From positions 62,001 to 126,000 of the forward strand of contig NZ_BMTV01000003.1 in the NCBI RefSeq assembly GCF_014649855.1: DNA of 64,000 nucleotides, given 5' to 3'. The stretch comes from Streptomyces roseolus (GTDB lineage: Bacteria; Actinomycetota; Actinomycetes; Streptomycetales; Streptomycetaceae). Below, piece after piece: positions 17,560 to 25,814 of this stretch. Position 1 is the stretch's first letter. Each line of letters begins with the position of its first letter. The notes under the pieces were generated by a model that saw only the letters and a list, made by a program, of their open reading frames with translations, made no database searches and was not told the origin of the DNA. The translations under genes and the position numbers were made by a program.

Positions 17560-17722
17560 GATCCGAACGGTAGGGGCTGCCACTGACAACGGCCCCCGTC
17601 CGTCCGTGAAGCTCTGGCCGGGGCCGAGGTCCCGGGCGGGCGTGCCCCGCGCCGCCACCCGCCCGCCGACGCCGGCCTCGTCGAACGCCCCGGGCGGCGT
17701 CCGGATCCGGGGCCCGCGCGTC

Positions 17723-18424
17723 TCACGCCCCTGTCGGGGCCGCCGCCTTCGGGTTCTCCGTGACCGTGACGCGGCCCTTGCGGAGGGTCGCGAGGCGCGG
17801 GGCGCGGCGGGCGAGGGCGCTGTCGTGGGTGACCATGACGAACGTCAGCCCGTGTTCCTTCCAGAGCCCTTCGAGGAGGTCGGCGATCTCGTCGCGGGTG
17901 GACTCGTCGAGGTTGCCGGTGGGTTCGTCGGCGAGCAGCACCTGGGGTCGCTTGACCAGCGCCCGGGCGATGGCCACGCGCTGCTGCTGACCACCGGACA
18001 GCTCGGACGGCAGATGGGCGAGGCGCTCGCCGAGTCCGACCGACTCCAGCGCCTCGGCGGCCCGGCGGCGGCGCTCGGCGGCCTTGACGCCGAGCGGGAC
18101 GAGCGCGGTCTCCACGTTCTCCTGGGCGGTGAGCGTGGGGATGAGGTTGAAGCTCTGGAAGACGAAGCCGATGTACTGGCCGCGGACGGCCGTGAGCCGG
18201 CTCTCGGACAGCTTGGCGAGGTCGGTGCCGTCGAGGAGGACGCTGCCGGCGGTGGGGCGGTCGAGCCCGCCGAGCATCTGGAGGAGGGTGGACTTGCCGC
18301 CGCCGGTGGGGCCCTGGACGACCAGCCGGTCGCCCTGGGCGATCGTCAGGTCGATCCCGGCGAGGGCGTCGACCCTCGCCTGGCCGCGCCGGTACTGCTT
18401 GGTGACGCCGATGAGTTCGTACAT
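17723..18424 (-). CDS. ABC transporter ATP-binding protein, MacB/LolD type
   Basis: A 233-residue ATPase, ATG 18424. Walker A is GPTGGGKST (38-46), the Q-loop is in FVFQSFNLIPTLTAQENVE, the signature is LSGGQQQRVAIARAL, and Walker B is VLLADEPTGNLD followed by the His switch MVTHD. The QSFNLIP and EPTGNLD forms mark the MacB/LolD/FtsE group that works with four-helix permeases. It lies 36 bp downstream of the permease gene below and forms the cytoplasmic engine of that exporter. Confidence 0.93.
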   Translation of the reverse strand: MYELIGVTKQYRRGQARVDALAGIDLTIAQGDRLVVQGPTGGGKSTLLQMLGGLDRPTAGSVLLDGTDLAKLSESRLTAVRGQYIGFVFQSFNLIPTLTAQENVETALVPLGVKAAERRRRAAEALESVGLGERLAHLPSELSGGQQQRVAIARALVKRPQVLLADEPTGNLDESTRDEIADLLEGLWKEHGLTFVMVTHDSALARRAPRLATLRKGRVTVTENPKAAAPTGA

Positions 18425-18460
18425 GGGGGGACTCCTGGGGTACGGGGAAGGTCGGGGTGG

Positions 18461-19945
18461 CTACTCGACGCGGCGCAGCGCGTCGGCGGGCCGCAGCCGG
18501 GAGGCGCGCCAGGCTCCGAAGGCTCCGGCGACGAGGCCGCCGGCGAGCGCGAGGAGCACGGCGAGGCCGACGGTGGTGAGGCTGACGGGGGCGGTGAGCG
18601 CGATGTCGACGCTGCGGCCGGCGGCGGTGCGCGCCGCGCCGGGCCCGCCCGCTCCCCCGGGGCCGCCGAGGACCACGCCGCCGCCGCGTCCGGCGAACCC
18701 GCCGGCGCTCGCGCCGAGTTCGGCGGTGAGGGTGGGGCTGACGGCGGTGACGGCGTACGCGCCGGCGAGGCCGACGGCGATGCCGAGGGCGCCGCCGATG
18801 ACGCCGTGGACGAGGGCCTCGCCGACGACCTGGCGGGTGACGCGGCCGCTCTTCCAGCCGAGCGCCTTGAGGGTGCCGAACTCGCGGACGCGGCGGCTGA
18901 CGGCGGAGGAGGTGAGGAGGCCCGCGACGAGGACGGCGGCGAGGAGGACGGCGTACGAGAGCCACCGGCCGACGTCGGAGGCGAGACCGGCGGCGGTGTC
19001 GAGGGAGCCGGACACGGTCTGGGCGAGGTCGGCGGAGGTGGTGACGGTGGTGCCGGGGACGTTCTTCTGGATGGCGGCCTTGACGGCGTCGATCCGCGTC
19101 GAGTCGGTGGCCTCGACGTAGACGGTGGTGACCTTGCCGGCCGAGCCGGAGAGGGTCTGCGCCCGCTCGAGCGGGAGGTAGACCTGGGCGGCGGACTGGC
19201 CGCTGTCGGCGGTGGCGATGCCGATGACCTCGAACGTCACGCCCTTGACGGTGAGTTCGTCGCCGACGGCGAGGTCCTGCTGTTGGGCGTAGGCGCTGTC
19301 GACCACGACGACGGCGGCGTCGGTCTCGGTGGTCCTGAACGCGCGGCCCTCGGTGACGGTGGAGGTGGTGAGGGGGCCGAGGTCGGGGGTGGTGACGTCG
19401 GTGCCGTAGAGGGTGAAGGAGTCGACGTCGAAGGCGGCGCCGCCCCCGGTGACGGTGTCGCCGGGACCGCCGCCGGTTCCGCCCTGGCCCGGGGGCCGGC
19501 CCTGGCTCTGCCCCTCGCCGCGCTGGATCTGGCCGCGCCGGAACTCGCCGTTGATCTTCAGGTTGACGAGGCTGAGGCCGCCGACCGCGCGGCCGACTCC
19601 GGCCTGCTTCGCGACGGTGGCGACGGTGGAGTCGGCGAGGGTCTGGAAGCCCTGGACCATGAGCCGGTCGCCGCTCTGCTCCTCACCGTCCTCGCCGCCC
19701 TGGAACTCGAACCGGGGCCGGGCGGGCTGCGCGCCCTCGGCGGGCCGCTCCTGGGCCTTCGTCACCGTCAGGTCCGTACCGAGCCCGTAGAGGGATTCGA
19801 GGACCTTGCCCTGGGCCTGCTTCATGCCGGCGGAGACCGAGGTCACGACGATGACCAGCGCGATGCCGAGCGCGAGCCCGGAGGCGACGACGAGCGCCGC
19901 CTTTCTGCGGCGGCGCAGTTCGCGCCGGAGGTAGGTGAAGAACAT
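18461..19945 (-). CDS. ABC transporter permease, MacB/FtsX type
   Basis: A 494-residue permease, ATG 19945. One N-terminal membrane helix (about 17-39, AALVVASGLALGIALVIVVT) is followed by a large extracellular MacB periplasmic-core-like domain of about 280 residues and three C-terminal helices of the FtsX domain, with SSAVSRRVREFGTLKALGWK and the terminal PADALRRVE. The extracellular domain carries a Gly/Gln-rich low-complexity insert (about residues 140-165). MacB-type machines move substrates or transmit force rather than pump solutes through a channel; the substrate is unknown. No two-component system is adjacent, which is unusual for this group. Confidence 0.9.
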   Translation of the reverse strand: MFFTYLRRELRRRRKAALVVASGLALGIALVIVVTSVSAGMKQAQGKVLESLYGLGTDLTVTKAQERPAEGAQPARPRFEFQGGEDGEEQSGDRLMVQGFQTLADSTVATVAKQAGVGRAVGGLSLVNLKINGEFRRGQIQRGEGQSQGRPPGQGGTGGGPGDTVTGGGAAFDVDSFTLYGTDVTTPDLGPLTTSTVTEGRAFRTTETDAAVVVVDSAYAQQQDLAVGDELTVKGVTFEVIGIATADSGQSAAQVYLPLERAQTLSGSAGKVTTVYVEATDSTRIDAVKAAIQKNVPGTTVTTSADLAQTVSGSLDTAAGLASDVGRWLSYAVLLAAVLVAGLLTSSAVSRRVREFGTLKALGWKSGRVTRQVVGEALVHGVIGGALGIAVGLAGAYAVTAVSPTLTAELGASAGGFAGRGGGVVLGGPGGAGGPGAARTAAGRSVDIALTAPVSLTTVGLAVLLALAGGLVAGAFGAWRASRLRPADALRRVE

Positions 19946-20337
19946 GGGCGCGAAGGTAGGGGCGCCGCGTGAGGCGGGGATAAGGCCCGCGTGAGAGCGG
20001 GATGAGAGCCCGCGGGCGGGTTCCGGAGCGAGGCGGGGCGGAGCGGGGCGGAGCGGGGCGGAGCGGCTGAGGCTCTGGGACGAGGCCGGGTGGGGCCGGG
20101 CGGGCGGCTGGGGTTCTGGGGCGAGGCCGGGCAGCCGAGGTTCTGGGGCGAGGCCGGGTGGGCGCGCGGGGCGAGCGGTCGCGGGGCCGTAGGGCCTGGG
20201 GGATCCGTCGTCCTCGCGGCGGGCCCGTCCGCCCCGTCCGGCGGGCCCGCCGCCCTGGACAAGCCCCCGCCCGGAACCTACCCTCCCCTACACCTATTCA
20301 ATTTATTGAGTATCACCGTGGACGCCGTGGAGGCCCC
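19946..20337. other. 392-bp intergenic region with tandem repeats
   Basis: Divergent spacer between the ABC permease and the NTF2-like gene. It contains a 10-bp tandem array and three copies of a 20-bp unit (annotated at 20031-20158), then an AT-rich block at about 20290-20318 (ATTCAATTTATTGAG) that is the likely promoter of the NTF2-like gene. No reading frame in it has gene-like features. Confidence 0.5.
20031..20158. repeat. 10-bp tandem array plus three 20-bp direct repeats
   Basis: From about 20031 to 20066 the unit GAGCGGGGCG is repeated about three and a half times. It is followed by three copies of a unit close to GGTTCTGGGGCGAGGCCGGG, at about 20071-20090 (GGCTCTGGGACGAGGCCGGG), 20112-20131 and 20139-20158. 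No match to a mobile element is apparent; slippage in a non-coding spacer is the simplest origin. Confidence 0.7.
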
Positions 20338-20730
20338 GTGCACCCCTTCCGTACCGCCGTCGAGAACCACGACGAGGCCGCCGTCGAGGCGCTGCTCGCC
20401 GAGGACGTCGTCTTCACCAGCCCGGTCGCCTTCAAGCCGTACGCCGGGAAGGCGGTCACCGCCGCGATCCTCCGCGGGGTCCTGCGCGTCTTCGAGGACT
20501 TCACCTACGTCCGCGAGATCGCGAATCCGGACGGCCGCGACCACGCCTTCGTGTTCACCGCCACCGTCGACGGCAAGCGGATCCAGGGCTGCGACTTCCT
20601 CCACTTCGACGACGACGGGCTGATCGACGACTTCACCGTCATGGTCCGCCCGCTCTCCGCCGCGCAGGCCCTCGCCGCCGCGATGGGCGCCCAGTTCGAC
20701 CGGATCACCCGGGAGGCGGCCGGGGGCTGA
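20338..20730 (+). CDS. NTF2-like (SnoaL-fold) protein
   Basis: A 130-residue protein starting with GTG 20338, five bases after GTGGAGG. The sequence HPFRTAVENHDEAAVEALLAEDVVFTSPVAFKPYAGKAVT (split into sub-motifs: NHDEAAVEALLAEDVVF and KPYAGKAV) and the later FVFTATVDGKRIQGCDFLHFDDDGLI are the classic NTF2/SnoaL cone fold used by small isomerases, hydrolases and ligand-binding proteins. No catalytic dyad can be assigned. It converges on the DJ-1 gene with a 19-bp gap. The AT-rich block upstream is its likely promoter. Confidence 0.85.
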   Translation: MHPFRTAVENHDEAAVEALLAEDVVFTSPVAFKPYAGKAVTAAILRGVLRVFEDFTYVREIANPDGRDHAFVFTATVDGKRIQGCDFLHFDDDGLIDDFTVMVRPLSAAQALAAAMGAQFDRITREAAGG

Positions 20731-20749
20731 GCGGGCGCCCGGGCGGGCG

Positions 20750-21445
20750 TCAGGCCAGCTTCTTCAGGACCTCGTCCGCGAGGGCGGTGGAGGAGGCGGG
20801 GTTCTGACCGGTGACGAGGTTGCCGTCGACGACGACGTGCGGGGCCCACGGCTCGCCGGCGTCGACGTCGACGCCCGCCTCGCGGAGCCGGGTCTCCAGG
20901 AGCCACTTCGCCCGCTCGGCGAGACCGGCCTGGGTCTCCTCGGCGTCGGTGAAGGCGGCGACGCGGCGGCCGGCGAAGGCGTTGGCGCCGTCCTCGCCCA
21001 CGGCGGCGAGGAGGGCGGCCGAGCCGTGGCACACGACGGCGAGCGGCTTGCCGGAGTCGAGGACGTCGATCAGCAGCCGGCCCGAGCCGGCGTTCACGGC
21101 GAGGTCCTCCATGGGGCCGTGGCCGCCGGGGTAGAGGACGGCGTCGTACTCGGCGAGGTCGACGTCCTCCAGGCGGAGCGGCTTCCGCAGGGCCGCGAAG
21201 GCGTCGAGGGCGGCGGCGACGCGCTCGGCGCCCTCGGGGCCGCCGTTGACCTCGGGGGCGAGGCTGCCCCGGTCGACGGTGGGGACGACGCCGCCGGGGG
21301 TGGCGACGACGACCTCGTGACCGGCCGCGGTGAACGCCTCGTACGGCGCGACGGCCTCCTCCGCCCAGAAGCCGGTGGGGTGCTTCGTGCCGTCGGCGAG
21401 GGTCCAGTGGTCGGCGCCGGTCAGTACGAAAAGGATCTTCGACAT
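20750..21445 (-). CDS. DJ-1/PfpI family protein, Hsp31-like
   Basis: A 231-residue protein, ATG 21445. It has the class I glutamine amidotransferase-like fold with the nucleophile elbow AVVCHGSAALL (C139, H140), the conserved Glu in FWAEE (29-30) and DAVLYPGGHGPMEDL. The opening KILFVLTGADHW-TLADGTKHPTGFWAEE is typical of Hsp31-like DJ-1 proteins, which act as glyoxalase III/deglycases or stress chaperones. It is divergent from a LysR gene over a 120-bp spacer, the classical arrangement for a LysR target, so it is probably induced by that regulator. Confidence 0.9.
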   Translation of the reverse strand: MSKILFVLTGADHWTLADGTKHPTGFWAEEAVAPYEAFTAAGHEVVVATPGGVVPTVDRGSLAPEVNGGPEGAERVAAALDAFAALRKPLRLEDVDLAEYDAVLYPGGHGPMEDLAVNAGSGRLLIDVLDSGKPLAVVCHGSAALLAAVGEDGANAFAGRRVAAFTDAEETQAGLAERAKWLLETRLREAGVDVDAGEPWAPHVVVDGNLVTGQNPASSTALADEVLKKLA

Positions 21446-21565
21446 GGGTCTGCGGGCCTCTCGTTCGTGGGAGCGGACCGGCCCGGGCCCCTTCGGGGGC
21501 CACCGGACCGGTGAGGGTTCGACCGTAGGCGCGAGGACCCATGGGAATCCAATAGGCTCGGGCAT

Positions 21566-22621
21566 GTGAACGATAGGAATTCCGATGGCTCGCCTGGAGC
21601 GTCGGCGGCGGGCGGCCCGGAGCCGGGCCCGGCATCCGGAGCCGGAGCCGGGCACGGGCTCGCGGTGGGGAACGGCGGGCTGCCGGACCTGAACCAGCTG
21701 CGGACCTTCCTCGCCGTGTACCGGGCCGGGGCCTTCACCGCGGGGGCGCGGGTCCTGGGGGTCTCGCAGCCGACGGTGACCGCGCAGATCAGGGCGCTGG
21801 AGGGACGGCTCGGGCGGGAGTTGTTCGAGCGGGGGCCGCGCGGGGCGGCGCCGACGCCGTTCGCGGACGACCTCGCGACGCGGATCATGGGTCCGCTGGA
21901 CGCGCTGGGGGCCGCCGCCGGGGCGGCGGCCGGCTCGCCCGGCGAGGAGGGGCCGGCCGAGCCGGTCCATCTGGCGGGTCCGGCCGAGTTCCTCGCGCAC
22001 AGCGTGCTGCCGACGCTCGCGCCGCTGGTCGAGCGCGGGGTGCGGCTGCGCGTCTCCTTCGGCCTCACCGACGGGCTGCTCGACGAGCTGCGGGCCGGAC
22101 GGCACGACCTGGTGGTGTCGACGGTACGGCCCCGGGGCCGCAGCCTCGCCTGGCTGCCGCTCTCCGACGAGGAGTTCGTCCTCGTCGGCGCGCCGGTGTG
22201 GGCGGAGCGGCTCGGGGACCGGATCGCCGCGGAGGGGCCCGCCGCGCTGCACGGCGTCCCCCTCGTCGCGTACGCCGAGGACCTGCCGATCCTGCGCCGG
22301 TACTGGCGCCACGTCTTCGGCCGCCGCCTGACGGCCGTGCCCGCGGTCACCGTCCCGGATCTGCGGGCGGTGCGGGCGGCGGTGGCGGGCGGCGCCGGGG
22401 TGAGCGTGCTGCCCCGCTACCTGTGCGCGGCGGAGCTGGTCTCGGGTGCTCTCGTACCGCTCCACCTGCCGGAGGACCCGCCGATCAACACCGGTTTCCT
22501 GGTGCACCGGCCGGGCCCGCCGGCCCACCCGCACGTGGCGCTGGTCCGGGACCACCTCGTGCGGCACGAGCGGGACGCGCCGCGGGAGGCGGCGCCGGGT
22601 CGGCGGCCGGTCAGTAGGTGA
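21566..22621 (+). CDS. LysR-family transcriptional regulator
   Basis: A LysR regulator of 351 residues from GTG 21566. The DNA-binding helix-turn-helix begins at LPDLNQLRTFLAVYRAGAFT and continues through ARVLGVSQPTVTAQIRALEG; the effector domain ends near ALVRDHLVRHER. The first 33 residues are Gly/Ala/Pro-rich and absent from the family, and GTG 21665 would give a standard-length 318-residue protein, so the start is uncertain. Divergent from the DJ-1 gene, which it probably controls. Its 3' end overlaps that of the S66 peptidase gene by 11 bp. Confidence 0.85.
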   Translation: MNDRNSDGSPGASAAGGPEPGPASGAGAGHGLAVGNGGLPDLNQLRTFLAVYRAGAFTAGARVLGVSQPTVTAQIRALEGRLGRELFERGPRGAAPTPFADDLATRIMGPLDALGAAAGAAAGSPGEEGPAEPVHLAGPAEFLAHSVLPTLAPLVERGVRLRVSFGLTDGLLDELRAGRHDLVVSTVRPRGRSLAWLPLSDEEFVLVGAPVWAERLGDRIAAEGPAALHGVPLVAYAEDLPILRRYWRHVFGRRLTAVPAVTVPDLRAVRAAVAGGAGVSVLPRYLCAAELVSGALVPLHLPEDPPINTGFLVHRPGPPAHPHVALVRDHLVRHERDAPREAAPGRRPVSR

Positions 22622-23654
22622 CGGTGATCCGGCGGGCGGGGCCGTCGACGCGGACGGTGCCGCCGTACGGGATCACCACCTGCGGGTCGGTGTGCCCGAG
22701 GTCCACGTCGAAGACGGCCATGGTGTCGGGGGCGTACGCGTCGAGGGCGCGCAGCACGGCGGCGCGCTGGGCCTCCCGGTAGGCGGCCCGGGCGGCGGTG
22801 TCGTTCGGCGTCCCGAAGGACCAGGCGCGGGCCCGGCCCATGAGGAGGGCCGGGAAGCGGGCGAGCAGGCCGCGCTCCCCCATGGCCCGCAGGATCCGGA
22901 AGACCTCGTCGGCGGAGGGCAGCAGTTCGGAGGTCTCCAGGAACAGCACCCCGCCCTCGTACGCCGCCGGCTCCGCGATCTCCCGTCCGGCCATGAGGAG
23001 CTGCGAGACGATCTCCAGGCAGCCGCCCCAGGAGCGGCCCTCGACGACCCGCTCGGCCCGGTGCCAGTGCCACGGGCCGGCCGGTTCCATGACGGGCGCG
23101 GAGTCGAAGGTGCGGGGGTCCTCCCAGGGCCGTTCGACGTCGTTGGTGTCGGTCGGGGCCGGGAGTTCGTACGGTCCGGAGCCGAAGAGCGCGGCCCGGA
23201 CGGAGGCGTCGGTGACGGGGTGGACGGCGCCGGGCCGGCCGAACTGGGTCATCACCGCGGCCCCGTGGTAGCCGACGACCCCGAGGTTCCACAGCCGCAT
23301 CAGGAGGTTGGTGTTGTCGCTGAAGCCGAAGAACGGCTTCGGATGCGCGCGGATCAACTCGTCGTCGAGGTGCGGCAGGACGGTGATCTGGTCGTCGCCG
23401 CCGATGCTGGCGACGATCGCCGCGACCGTCGGATCGGCGAACGCCGCGTGCAGGTCGGCGGCCCGGTCCCGGGCGGACGCGCCCAGCTTGCGCGTGGTCG
23501 GGTACTCGACGGGCACGAGCCCGTACTCCTCGGACAGCCGCCGCAGGCCGAGGTCGAAGGGGAACGGCAGCACTTCGGGCAGTCCGGCGGCGGGCGACAG
23601 CACGGCGATCCGGTCCCCGGGGCGCGGCTTGGGCGGTATGACGGTCGGTGACAT
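22611..23654 (-). CDS. S66 family peptidase, LD-carboxypeptidase / MccF-like
   Basis: A 347-residue cytoplasmic hydrolase, ATG 23654. The S66 Ser-Glu-His triad is visible: nucleophile S112 in GFSDNTN, Glu in VLFLETSELL and His in DLGHTDPQ. The family includes LdcA, which trims muropeptides during cell wall recycling, and MccF, which cleaves the amide bond of microcin C-type peptidyl nucleotides and gives immunity. The long loop between Ser and Glu and the SDNTN form (rather than SDIT) resemble the MccF group, so detoxification of an acyl-sulfamoyl adenylate is a real possibility. Separate from its neighbours. Confidence 0.85.
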   Translation of the reverse strand: MSPTVIPPKPRPGDRIAVLSPAAGLPEVLPFPFDLGLRRLSEEYGLVPVEYPTTRKLGASARDRAADLHAAFADPTVAAIVASIGGDDQITVLPHLDDELIRAHPKPFFGFSDNTNLLMRLWNLGVVGYHGAAVMTQFGRPGAVHPVTDASVRAALFGSGPYELPAPTDTNDVERPWEDPRTFDSAPVMEPAGPWHWHRAERVVEGRSWGGCLEIVSQLLMAGREIAEPAAYEGGVLFLETSELLPSADEVFRILRAMGERGLLARFPALLMGRARAWSFGTPNDTAARAAYREAQRAAVLRALDAYAPDTMAVFDVDLGHTDPQVVIPYGGTVRVDGPARRITVTY

Positions 23655-23817
23655 CTCCGCACCCTAGCCGGGCTCCGGCCGCGCCCGCCCGGCCGTTTCC
23701 CCGCCCGCCGGCACGCGCGCGTGGCCCGCGGCGGGCCCGCGCCACGGGCCCACGCCCCGGGCCCAAAAGGCGGGCTCAGGGGAAACGGCCCCGGAGGAGG
23801 CCTCAGGGGAGGCGGGC

Positions 23818-25014
23818 TCAGAGGGTGTGGGCGAGGGGGTCGGCGAGGACGTCGCGGAGGACGAGGGCGGCGGCGCCGCGGGCCGCGTCGGCGGCCGGGG
23901 AGGCGGCCCGCAGCCGGCCGGCGTCGGCCGGCCAGAGTCCGGACACGACCCGTTCGGCGAGCTCGGCGGTGACGGCGGGGGCCAGCCAGGGCATCAGGCG
24001 CGGGTAGATGCCCCCGAGGACGACGGCCTCGGGGTCGAGGAGGTTGACCGCGCCCGACAGGGCCCGGCCGAGCATCCGGCCGGCCTCGGCGAGGGCCGCG
24101 AGCGCACGCGTGTCCCCGCGCTCGGCGCACCCGGCGAGCTCGTCCACGTCGCCGGCCTCCGCGGCGCGCAGCAGCGCGGCCTGGCCGGCGTACTGCTCCA
24201 GGCAGCCGCGCGAGCCGCAGCGGCAGCGGGGTCCCTCGGCGTCGACGACGAGGTGGCCGATCTCGCCGGCGAAGCCGTGGGCGCCTCGCAGGAGTTCGCC
24301 ATGGACGACGACGGCGCCGCCGACGCCGGTCTCGCCGGTGAGGTGGAGGAAGGTGCGGGGCGTGCCGGGGGTGCCGAAGCGGAGTTCGGCGAGGGCGGCC
24401 ATGTTGGCCTCGTTGTCGGAGGCGACGGGGAGGCGGCCCGCGGCGGGGCGCAGCGCGGCGAGCGCTTCGCCGAAGAGGCGCTCGGCGGGGGTGTCGTGCC
24501 AGCCGAGGTTGGGGGCCTGGCGGACGGTGCCGTCGGAGACCAGGCCGGGCAGGGCGAGCGCGGCGCCCGCCGGGGCGAGGCCGAGGGCGTCGGCGTCGGC
24601 GAGCGCCTCGGCGGCGACGCCGGCCGCCCGGGCGAGGACGGCGGGGGCGTCGGCGCGGTTGTCCAGCCGCACGGTGCGGCGGAGCCGGTCGGTGCCGGTG
24701 AGGTCCACGAGGCAGACGGAGACGTACGCGACGTTGATCTCGACGCCGAGCCCCGCGGGCCCGGTCCCGGCCGGCTTGAGGACGGTGCCGGGGCGGCCCG
24801 CCTGACCGCTGAAGGTCTTCCCCGACTCGACCAGGAACCCGAGGTCGAGGAGCTGCTCCACGAGCGAGGAGACGGCGGGCCGGGTGAGCCCGACGCGGGC
24901 GGCGACGGCGGCCCGGGTGGTCTCGCCGGCGTCGTGGACGGTCCTGAGGACGAGACTCAGGTTGTGCCGGCGCACGCCCGACTTGTCGGCCTTGGGTTCC
25001 GTGGGCTGGTTCAT
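23818..25014 (-). CDS. ROK family transcriptional regulator
   Basis: A 398-residue ROK repressor, ATG 25014. An N-terminal winged helix (LVLRTVHDAGETTRAAVAAR then VGLTRPAVSSLVEQLLDLGF) precedes the actin-like sugar-kinase fold. The ROK zinc motif is present in the C-terminal half (EIGHLVVDAEGPRCRCGSRG then CLEQYAG), with GETGVGGAVVVHGELLRG before it. Such regulators sense sugars or phosphosugars. No sugar operon is adjacent, so its target lies elsewhere or is itself. The promoter lies in the 251-bp divergent spacer to the HxlR gene. Confidence 0.9.
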   Translation of the reverse strand: MNQPTEPKADKSGVRRHNLSLVLRTVHDAGETTRAAVAARVGLTRPAVSSLVEQLLDLGFLVESGKTFSGQAGRPGTVLKPAGTGPAGLGVEINVAYVSVCLVDLTGTDRLRRTVRLDNRADAPAVLARAAGVAAEALADADALGLAPAGAALALPGLVSDGTVRQAPNLGWHDTPAERLFGEALAALRPAAGRLPVASDNEANMAALAELRFGTPGTPRTFLHLTGETGVGGAVVVHGELLRGAHGFAGEIGHLVVDAEGPRCRCGSRGCLEQYAGQAALLRAAEAGDVDELAGCAERGDTRALAALAEAGRMLGRALSGAVNLLDPEAVVLGGIYPRLMPWLAPAVTAELAERVVSGLWPADAGRLRAASPAADAARGAAALVLRDVLADPLAHTL

Positions 25015-25228
25015 GGTGAGCGAGAGCCTAGTCGCCCCTTTCACTCGAACAGAAATGCCCCGACCGGCAACGGAAAAGGCCGCCCGGGGACGACGACGCC
25101 CCGTCCGGGGACGGCGCGGCGACGCCCGCCGGCCGGACGTCCCCGGGAGACGGACGACCGCTCCCACCCCCGGGGAACCGCCCTGCGGTCCCCCGGGGCG
25201 ACCCCGCCCCCGGGCTCCTCGCAGAAAG

Positions 25229-25245
25229 AGTTCGGTGACCGAACT
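25229..25245. promoter_or_regulatory. palindrome AGTTCGGTGACCGAACT, probable HxlR operator
   Basis: Perfect 8-bp inverted repeat with a single central base, ending 20 bp ahead of the GTG start of the HxlR gene. The arms and short length fit a winged-helix dimer; autoregulation of the HxlR-ketopantoate reductase operon is the likely purpose. Confidence 0.65.
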
Positions 25246-25265
25246 TTTACGGCTACGCTGCCGCC

Positions 25266-25814
25266 GTGCCCCTTCCGCGCGACTACCGCGGCCAGAGCTG
25301 CTCCCTCGCCCGTGCGATGGAGGTCGTCGGCGAGCGCTGGACGCTGCTGATCCTGCGGGACGCCTTCTACGGGGTGCGCAGGTTCGGCGAGTTCGCCGCG
25401 CACCTCGCCGTACCGAGGTCGGTGCTCGCCGAGCGGCTGGCCGGGCTGACCGGGGCCGGCGTCCTCGACCGCCGCCGGGAGCCGGGCGGCGGCCGGCGCG
25501 AGGTGTACGCCCTCACGGAGAAGGGCCTCGGGCTCTGGCCGGCCGTCCGGGCCCTCACCGACTGGGGCGAGGCGCACCACCCGGCGAACGGCGACGGGCC
25601 CCGCCGGGTCTTCCTGCACCACGCCGACGGGGCGCCGACCGGCCCCGACGGGCACTGCTCCGGCTGCGGGGCCGCCGTCCCGCCCGGGGACCTCCTGGTC
25701 GCGCCCGGCCCGGGGCTCCCCCCGCCCGGCGACGACGCCGACCCGGTCACGGCGGCCCTCGCCCGCCCGCACCGGCTGCTCACCCCGCTGCTCCCCACGA
25801 GAGGAACCCCATGA
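25266..25814 (+). CDS. HxlR-family transcriptional regulator
   Basis: A 182-residue regulator starting with GTG 25266. The HxlR winged helix covers about residues 8-100: CSLARAMEVVGERWTLLILR, then RFGEFAAHLAVPRSVLAERL and the wing EVYALTEKG. A C-terminal extension holds CSGCG and Pro-rich sequence, seen in several Streptomyces members. A 17-bp palindrome sits just upstream. The stop overlaps the start of the next gene (ATGA), so it is translated together with a ketopantoate reductase-like enzyme and probably controls it. Confidence 0.9.
   Translation: MPLPRDYRGQSCSLARAMEVVGERWTLLILRDAFYGVRRFGEFAAHLAVPRSVLAERLAGLTGAGVLDRRREPGGGRREVYALTEKGLGLWPAVRALTDWGEAHHPANGDGPRRVFLHHADGAPTGPDGHCSGCGAAVPPGDLLVAPGPGLPPPGDDADPVTAALARPHRLLTPLLPTRGTP

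Noticed and set aside
20031..20158. Insertion sequence end or attachment site
   Set aside because: No inverted terminal repeats, no transposase or integrase, no target duplication.
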